Part shown: piece by piece, positions 57,373 to 64,000 of the stretch
Layout: each line of letters opens with the position of its first letter
How positions within the stretch are numbered: the stretch's first letter is position 1
NCBI GenBank assembly: GCA_016800925.1
Contig: JABCPU010000080.1
Coordinates: 124,001 to 188,000, forward strand
DNA length: 64,000 nt
From: Suillus spraguei
Lineage: Eukaryota > Basidiomycota > Agaricomycetes > Boletales > Suillaceae
Direction: 5' to 3'
Notes under the pieces: generated by a model
Databases searched by the model: none
What the model was told of the DNA's origin: nothing
Seen by the model: the letters and a program-made list of their open reading frames with translations, nothing else
Translations under genes and position numbers: made by a program

Positions 57373-58554
57373 TATGAAATAAAAAGGAAATTTCAACGAA
57401 CCTGAGAGTCATAAATACCAGAAATAGGATGGTGTACGAGAGTGTGCCTGGACTATCCCAAAAGCATCGCTCTGAGTCCAAACATAGATCAGCAGAGCGA
57501 AGACTCGTTATGTCATCGCTTAGGAGTGTGTTTTTCGTTTTACACGTCCTTCATCACTTTTTACCTCGATCATCCAAATTAGTGGTTTGGATGATACAAA
57601 AGCAATTTGGGAGAGGCCTGAGTCATACACCAAGTGCGTCTTTCTTTTTTCACCTCAATCTTGACCGAGTATGCAGGTTGCTCTATATACAGACTCTAGT
57701 GAATGTATGGATTAGCCCTTGTCCCTTCAAGTAAACTAGAAATAGCAGGTCGACTATCATACACATTTGTGTCCTCCTCCAATCGAACTTGAACCAAACT
57801 ACCAGACAATCCTTACATCCGCACAACAAGTACTACACTGATCAACAAGCATTTCATATGTATCAAGTCGAAGATCGTATGGGAGGACACGCGAATACGA
57901 TTCGATATATAAATCAGACGAGGATGCAGTTGACGTCAGTGCGTATGCGCCCTTTTCACTCTAGTTGACTGGATTTTAATTAATCCTTCAATACTAGATA
58001 ATTCGTATGTACCTTTTCACTTCCTCGCATCTCGCATGGACTTGGGCCTTTTGCAATGGGCTGCCAAAATTGAGGCTACATAAACGAGCTCGACCATCCC
58101 ATCCTCGACACCAAGGTGCGTTTCGTTACGTCTTCATGCCCACTGCCTACATCCCCCTATTTGCAGCCGATCCTCGCTGAAAAGTTAACGCCGAACATTC
58201 AGGTCCGCGACGGGGTCCTGTTCATGGTTTCATGAGTTTACTGAAAAAAAGTCGTGGCCAAACGACGAGAAACACTGATGAGACACACGAAACAGAATAG
58301 AACTACGTTCTGGATTCAAGCGAGACAACGACAAAGGTGAGGGACAAACTAAGGAAAGAGGTGCCTACGATGTAGCGAACCATATACGCTGGTGTACGTG
58401 AGCCACCAGGCTTATATTTACCTTGGGTCTGGTAGAGCGCACCGATGACATTTCCATTCGAAGTACCTGGCACTGATCGTGAACCTCATGCATCTATTTG
58501 TATTACTCCGGTCTTTGGGCTTTTGGAAGTCACTGGTACACGCGGCACATCTTT
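57373..58554. other. Remainder of spacer between pogo element and second Tc1-like element
   Basis: Nearly identical to 25450-26599, with TGACGTCA at 57931-57938. No gene is seen. Confidence 0.5.
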
Positions 58555-58821
58555 GCAGTTTGCATAATAAGAGAGCGGTATTTTCCAAAAAAAAAAAGCG
58601 TGCATTTGTTTTCGAAAAGTAGTCCTACAAAGATCGATTTTATCACAACAACGAAGCAAGCTATTGACATGGTCCAAGCGACAAAACTGATCGGAAAAAT
58701 CGAACGCAGACGACCATCGAAAAAACTAAGCGATTCGGTGAAGTTGGTGGTCACCTGCTCTCAGAGCCAACAGTCTACAACAACACTTTTTTCTCCGGTC
58801 AAACGTCTCCCTTACCCCACT

Positions 58822-59427
58822 ATGAAAGGTCACACATCGTCGCAAGAACTATGCGAAATTATCATCCGAATGCTACCACTCCTTGACATGTCTGAAATCA
58901 TGGCATACACTGGTGCAAGCAAATCGACATCAGAAAGGATTGCGCGATGCTATAAATTGACTGGGAAGCCGTAGAAAGTCAGAGGGGTAAGAGTGGTAGA
59001 ACTCGAATGATGGACTTGAAAGATATCGAGGTGCGTCCATATTCAATCTCTTTCTGTGCAAATTCTGACATATAAAAGTACATGCATGGCTGTTTGTCCC
59101 GCAGCTGTGATATGTATCTAGATGAGCTCCGTGATGAGATTAGCAAGGCTCGCGGGAAACACCCGTCTTTGTCCACCATCTGGCGAACGCTTCATCGCAC
59201 GGGATATTCAAGGAAGAAAGTGAGTGTCTTGATTCTCGTTGACAATGATGTTTGATTGATGTGTGCAATAGATCACTCGAGAAGCAAGAGAGCGGAACCT
59301 TGATAAACGTGCTGAGTACATGTATCAGATTGGCCTCAAGTATAGACCCGACCAACTCATTTTTGTCGACGAGAGCTCCGCCGACATCTGGTGCGGAGCT
59401 GGATCCACCTGGCATTGTGGCTGCTGA
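58822..59427 (+). pseudogene. Truncated Tc1-like transposase, second element
   Basis: Same broken structure as 26866-27471: helix-turn-helix part, stop after KLTGKP, then frames with GKHPSLST and LIFVDESS, ending before the second catalytic Asp. It adds no coding capacity. Confidence 0.65.
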
Positions 59428-59620
59428 CGAAGTGCCAGGCTTTTTTTGGTGGAATGGGCCGTGGCCGTGGTTTAGTCTTTGAGACGACTTCCTGACTTGA
59501 AGGATCTTCCACCTGTGTACCACTGGGGAGCTGTGATTGCTTTTTCGGAGGACGGCCGCGTTTACGAGGCTCCTTGACCTTGCGCACTCGTGCAGGAGCC
59601 TTTGCCATCCTGCGAGACAA
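59357..59620 (-). CDS. Small AT-hook protein frame, second element, 87 aa
   Basis: Identical in design to 27401-27664, with the RKRGRPPKK hook. Conservation reflects recent duplication and does not by itself show function. Confidence 0.35.
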   Translation of the reverse strand: MSRRMAKAPARVRKVKEPRKRGRPPKKQSQLPSGTQVEDPSSQEVVSKTKPRPRPIPPKKAWHFVSSHNARWIQLRTRCRRSSRRQK

Positions 59621-60040
59621 TGTAGCAGACCGGGAAAAGTGAGATGTGTGTGAATTTGGTTTGTATACTAGTACTAGACACCAGACAAGTGTCCACTTCG
59701 TCAGATCATTCCATTCGTTCTACAGTCGTCTGCGCCTCATTGTTCTTATCAAGTTTGTATCTTACCGTTTGTCATTATCTTGCTTCGTTACTGAAATAAA
59801 AATCAATCTTTGTAGACTGTTGGCTCTGAGAGCAGGTGACCACCAACTTCACCGAATCGCTTGGTTTTTTCGCTGGTCGTCTGTGTTCGATTTTTCTGAT
59901 CAGTTTTGTCGGCTGGACCATGTCAATAGCTTGCTTCGTTGTTGAGATAAAAATCGATCTTTGTAGGACTACTTTTCGAAAACAAATGCACGCTTTTTTT
60001 GGAAGATACCGCCGGCCTCTCAGCTTATTATGCAAACTGC

Positions 60041-60661
60041 TGTAATGCCTAGACCAGGTCTTCAAGTGAGTGGCACTCGATTGTCGTCGTCAGCGTACAA
60101 GTGCTCGAACGTTCCCTCTGTCTTAATTATCTGCGTGTATCTCACAGGTTCGTGCATCTATCAAAGTATATATATTTCTATATGTAGTTTGCAAATTTCA
60201 ATCAGACTGCCGATTGTGTTATGACGATATACGCTATATACGCCACCGTGACCGTGCAATTGCAGACCGTTTGTCTTATGGTGTGACATCCTTCTCTAGA
60301 ACTATTATGATTAAATCCGGTGCGAGCTCGATATGTTGAATGAACTCATCAACTACCATTCAACTTCTAGATCAATCCAGGCTCTTCATATGTCAACTCC
60401 TGCGATGAATCAGACTCACCATCGCTTTCGGTGATGCTCCCTAGCACATTTCCCCCCTGCACAAATGTACAAAGAACATACTACTGTTAATATTCGGAAC
60501 ATTGAATGAATTGCAAAAGACTTTAGTAGACGACATCATGTGAGAGAATGTAAAACAACGGTATGACAAACAGGGAAGATGATTCTACAATGACAGATAC
60601 TACAGTGACCGGGATGACAAAAATCTAAAACCTATGCCAGATGAAAGCAATACATTAGAAA
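60041..60661. other. Spacer: Tc1-like junction and CHAT copy 7 3' flank
   Basis: Equivalent to 28082-28714, with short deletions (for example in the CTTCTTGACTAACAAGTGAG stretch). No gene is seen. Confidence 0.5.
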
Positions 60662-62989
60662 CTATACACCAACATGGACGAAAACCATTCTCTGCTCCAG
60701 CGGAACCTTCGTCTTCACAGCGTGCGTAGCACGATTCAGTGCCCAGGCCGCCCTCGTACAGTCCATCACACCACCCTTGAACATATTCTCGTAGAAAGCT
60801 TTCACAACATGTTCTACATAAGCGTCGTTGACCTCCCACAGCGTGCCAATCACGCTCTTGAACCCTGAAAATTGCAGTCCAGCCGCAAGGTGAATCACCT
60901 CGCCGGGCGTCTCCTTATCGCCGACGGCGGTATGACACGCTGATAAGAACGCGAACTCGGCGTGAGGAATGTCTTTCTCCATGATATCAAGCAGCGTGAT
61001 AGGTTCGTCTTTCATGACGAAATGAGAATTGTATGGCTGCTCGGGGTCCTGCTTTCCATGACAGGCGAGGTGCACCCAGTTGTTCTCTTCCAATGCCTGG
61101 AGTGCACCTGCTCGTGTAGCTGCGTCACCAGAAATTGTGGTACGATTGACCGTCACCGGGACGAGCTGTTGGACGTCGCCAGAGATGGTGATACGGTTGA
61201 CCGTCGCAGGAACGATCTTTCGGACAAGCTCGATCTCATTGTCAACGGCCAAGAGCTCCTTGCTTTCCCCTGCACGAGGTTGACCCTGTCCGATCGCCAC
61301 AAAGGATGGAGTACACGCTTCTTCATCAACTGCCTAGATCTGACAAGAGCCGAAAGTGTCGGGGCGTAAGAACAAATGTAGAGATCTTCCAGGCATGGCT
61401 CCTTCCCCGAACCATCTGGCTTTGTTAGAAAGGGGTGAGCTGCGTGGAGAGGAATGGACGTGAAATCAGCAGTCGGACACAGCCAAATTCGGGAATGGCG
61501 CTTTAAATTAAGGACATGCTCGAGCACCTTGATGATGGGTAGCATGATCTCGTCCCATACTATGCGCAAGAGGACAATTAGGTCATTCCGCGGCACTTTT
61601 GGGCCCAAGGTGGATGCGTCTCGTATAGCCCTGGCGAAACGATCCTTAAGATTCTTCAGTTCTGTAAGAGTGATAGACGGCAATGAAACATTATGGGGCT
61701 CTCCTGACGTTGGAACAATGATGGCGCTGCACCAGTATTTACTCGCGATGAAGATAATGACTGGGCCATGACGTGCTGCCGCTTGCAAGTCTTCATACAA
61801 AGGCGGGAGCAAGAATCGGGAGAATCCTTTGAGATCACGGATCTTAGCTACCACCGCTCCCCACTCCTCCTGAAGTCTCCTATACTGCATTGCTGCTCGA
61901 TCAGCAGTAGCTCGGTCAGCGCTGCCGGTGGAACCTTGAACATCAGCCAAACGCTTGCTCAGGTCTGAGAACTTGTGAGCTATGTTGGGATTCGTAGACA
62001 TGAGATCTTCCAGCGGAGTCCTGAGCCGTGATGCCAGCGACCACTGCTGACCACGACCCTGCTCCATAAGTTCGATGGCCCTTTGGAAGTTGTGCCGGCG
62101 TATGCCGCACGATCCTGCATCTATGGGCGTTGATCTGGCATAATGGAAGGCAGCAGCAGCTTCTCGCCGTGAAATTGCAGACGATCATGTTGCCGAGTGA
62201 CGATCAAGAAGGTCGAAAAATGTTGCATAGGCCTCCAGCCCAGATGCGTGATTGTGCTTCTCTCCTGCGACGATCCAATTCCAAGCTGTTACAATGCGAT
62301 CGGGGAAGCCTTGCGTGGGATGTCGTGATGCCAGTCTGAAGTTCTCCACGGCGAGCGACAAATCAGCAGACTTGCGTTGCACTTCATAACGAGACAAATA
62401 GGCGTTCTTCAACCACATGTAGCTGAAATATCTATTCGGGTGCAGTGAAGGCAAAGCCTCCAACGATTCTTGGCACAGTCGAATGGCCTCCTCGACATCT
62501 TCATTCTTCTGCGTTTTCGTGAAACGAGAGGAGAGCGCCGAGCTCAAATTGAAAAGAGCTTTAGGGCGAAGTGGATGGCTATGCTGCGTTAATTGAAGTG
62601 AATCCCGGTACAGTCAATGGCCTCGTTGAGATCTTCGCTAACATCCAATTTGTCATATCTGGTTTGGAGCGCAAGGGCAAGGCTGTTGAGTGTTTTATTA
62701 CGATATCGATTCCCAGGCGGGCGCAACGTCAATGCCTCGCGCTGGAGGCTGATGGATCTGTTGATATCGTCAACACCGCCGCGTTGGTTGAAACGGGTGA
62801 AGAGGGCGACTCCTAGGTTGTTCAAATGATGGATATGTGAATACCGGCGGGAATGCGCCAGGAGGGAATTCGAACATTTTTTGCTCCAATAACTGTAGGT
62901 AGAGTGTGAGGATACGAAAGAGATACGAAGGCGGTATGGAGCAACTTACCTTCGAGTTTGATATATCGGCCTTGTAAGCTGACAGACAT
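60662..62989 (-). pseudogene. C2-TPR-CHAT copy 7, internally deleted
   Basis: The first exon (ATG at 62989) and the start of C2 exon 2 are present, then at about 62826 the sequence jumps into the middle of the TPR region. About 1.3 kb is lost compared with copy 6: the rest of C2, introns 2-4 and the first TPRs. Further lesions are a missing G at about 62612, CGA to TGA at 62187-62185 (after DRHSAT), and a frameshift at about 61311 just before FVAIGQGQ. The CHAT dyad is still readable in 60662-61300. The window (about 62061-62300) matches copy 6, but the segment before CHAT is the DASTLGPKVPRND type of copies 2-5, so this copy is a recombinant. Confidence 0.9.
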
Positions 62990-64000
62990 GATGGTATGAT
63001 GAAGGAAAACGAGAAGGATTGATTATGGGTTGGGTGGTGGGTAGAATGAGTAGTGGAAAGGCGGGAGGGCACTGTAAGTTCAGGTGAGAGGGAGAAGGGA
63101 GGTTGAGGGTTCAGAAGGTCTAGGTGATGCACACGTGTATTTGCATGTTGCAGTTCAGCGCTAGTACAATAGACGCTTGTATGATTGTACGAAGCGCTGA
63201 GGCTAAAAGATCACCAGCTTGCAGTAAAATGCTATGGATGAGGGAAAATGACACGGCCAGGACACTGCAAGTCTGTACTGTCATCGTAGGTTGATTGAGA
63301 CGTGTATAATCATTAGCACCAAGGCTGAGACAACATAAAACCCAGTGTATTTCATGGTACAAACATTACAGACCACTAGAAATGACGGAGGGTGGTGGGC
63401 TATGCCTACGCTGTACGAGACGATGGCAAGGTGGAATGATGATCGAGCTAGAAACAAAGGCAACACGACGGGACGTGGCCATCCGAGCTTGAGAATAGTC
63501 AGCATATGAAATAAAAAGGACATTTCAACGAACCTGGATCTCCGAGAGTCATAGATACCAGAAATAGTATGGTGTACGCATAGATGAGCCGCAGACTCGT
63601 TATGTCATCGCTTTTTCTGAAACCGAAGGAAACTCATGCAGTCACTTTTTTTACCTCGATCATCCAGATTAGTGGTTTGGATGATACAAAAACCCGTCAG
63701 GAGAGGCCCGAGTCATACACCAGGTGGCGTCTCACCTCAATCCTGACCGAGTATGCAGGTTGCTCTATATACAGATTCTAGTGAATGTATGGATTAGCCC
63801 TTGTTCTTCGAGTCAACAGGTCGACTGTCATACACATTTGTGTCCTCCTCCAGTCGAACTTGAATCGAACTACCAGACAATCCTTACATCCGCACAACAA
63901 GTACTATACTGATCAACAAGCATTTCATATGTATCAAGTCGAATTGGGAGGACACGCGAATACGATTAGATATACATATAAATCAAACGAGGATGCAGTT
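62990..64000. other. CHAT copy 7 5' flank, cut by the window edge
   Basis: Matches 6959-7980 of unit 1, with ACACGTGT at 63131-63138. The array continues beyond the window. No gene is seen. Confidence 0.5.

Larger units (their letters stand above)
58555..60040. mobile_element. Second copy of the Tc1/mariner-like long-TIR element
   Basis: Near-identical to 26600-28081, including both flanking junctions; differences are a few bases and homopolymer lengths. Because both outer junctions are the same, this copy arose by duplication of the array unit, not by a new insertion. Confidence 0.85.
2874..64000 (-). repeat. Tandem array of [NHA antiporter - C2-TPR-CHAT] units
   Basis: Seven head-to-tail units, all on the minus strand, run off the right edge of the window. 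CHAT stop-to-stop distances are 9205, 8761, 7417, 9322, 13864 and 8761 bp. The short unit has lost its antiporter to a Tc1-like element; the long one carries the copia insertion. Coding and spacer sequence is highly similar across units apart from the variable regions described in the CHAT entries. Introns, promoter palindrome and an internal 51-bp duplication are shared, so the units descend from one ancestral pair. Confidence 0.95.

Noticed and set aside
2874..64000. NLR-type sensor with a NACHT or NB-ARC ATPase in the CHAT genes
   Set aside because: No Walker A motif or nucleotide-binding domain is visible between C2 and the TPRs; the architecture is C2-TPR-CHAT only.
2874..64000. Gasdermin-like or other small pore-forming partner next to the CHAT genes
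   Set aside because: The spacers were read for intact small frames with amphipathic or membrane character and none is conserved across units.
1..64000. tRNA or rRNA genes
   Set aside because: No cloverleaf with box A and box B spacing and no rRNA core sequence was recognised.

Overview
The window is from a basidiomycete fungus, most likely an Agaricomycete. Introns are short (43 to about 65 bp) with GT..AG ends. The dominant gene family is the C2-TPR-CHAT architecture that is common in mushroom-forming fungi. The transposons (copia, pogo-like, Tc1-like, hAT-like) are fungal in type. No prokaryotic signals are present.

Layout. Positions 1-1900 hold an unrelated single-copy gene, a spliced alpha/beta-hydrolase esterase on the + strand, followed by a 600-bp non-autonomous hAT-like element with a BED-like zinc-finger reading frame. 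From about 2870 to the right edge the window is one tandem array on the minus strand. Each unit, in direction of transcription, is [fungal Na+/H+ antiporter (NHA type)] - spacer of about 2 kb - [C2-TPR-CHAT protease-like gene] - spacer of about 0.8 kb. Seven CHAT copies are visible, with stop codons at 3332, 12537, 21298, 28715, 38037, 51901 and 60662. Four antiporter copies, A to D, are visible with 3' ends at 8929, 17666, 34361 and 43753.

State of the genes. CHAT copies 2, 3, 4 and 5 are complete five-exon genes (1148, 1151, 1148 and 1146 aa). Copies 1, 6 and 7 are broken. All four antiporters are broken. A, B and D share one set of lesions; C lacks that set but has its own 2-bp frameshift. 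In two units the antiporter is missing and a Tc1-like element sits at the same junction (26600-28081 and 58555-60040). Antiporter D is split by a truncated copia element (46216-50953). A pogo-type element (56065-57372) is inserted only in the unit next to CHAT copy 6.

Interpretation. The intact CHAT copies keep the His/Cys dyad, the C2 domain and an identical promoter palindrome. They differ sharply in two places: a window of about 80 residues between the TPRs and the CHAT domain, and the first helix of each TPR. Block exchanges between copies are visible. This looks like a birth-and-death family of caspase-like proteases with a diversifying sensor, as expected of a fungal recognition, immunity or cell-death system. 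The antiporter appears to be a decaying passenger. The immune role is an inference; the array, the variable window and the contrast in intactness are read directly from the sequence.
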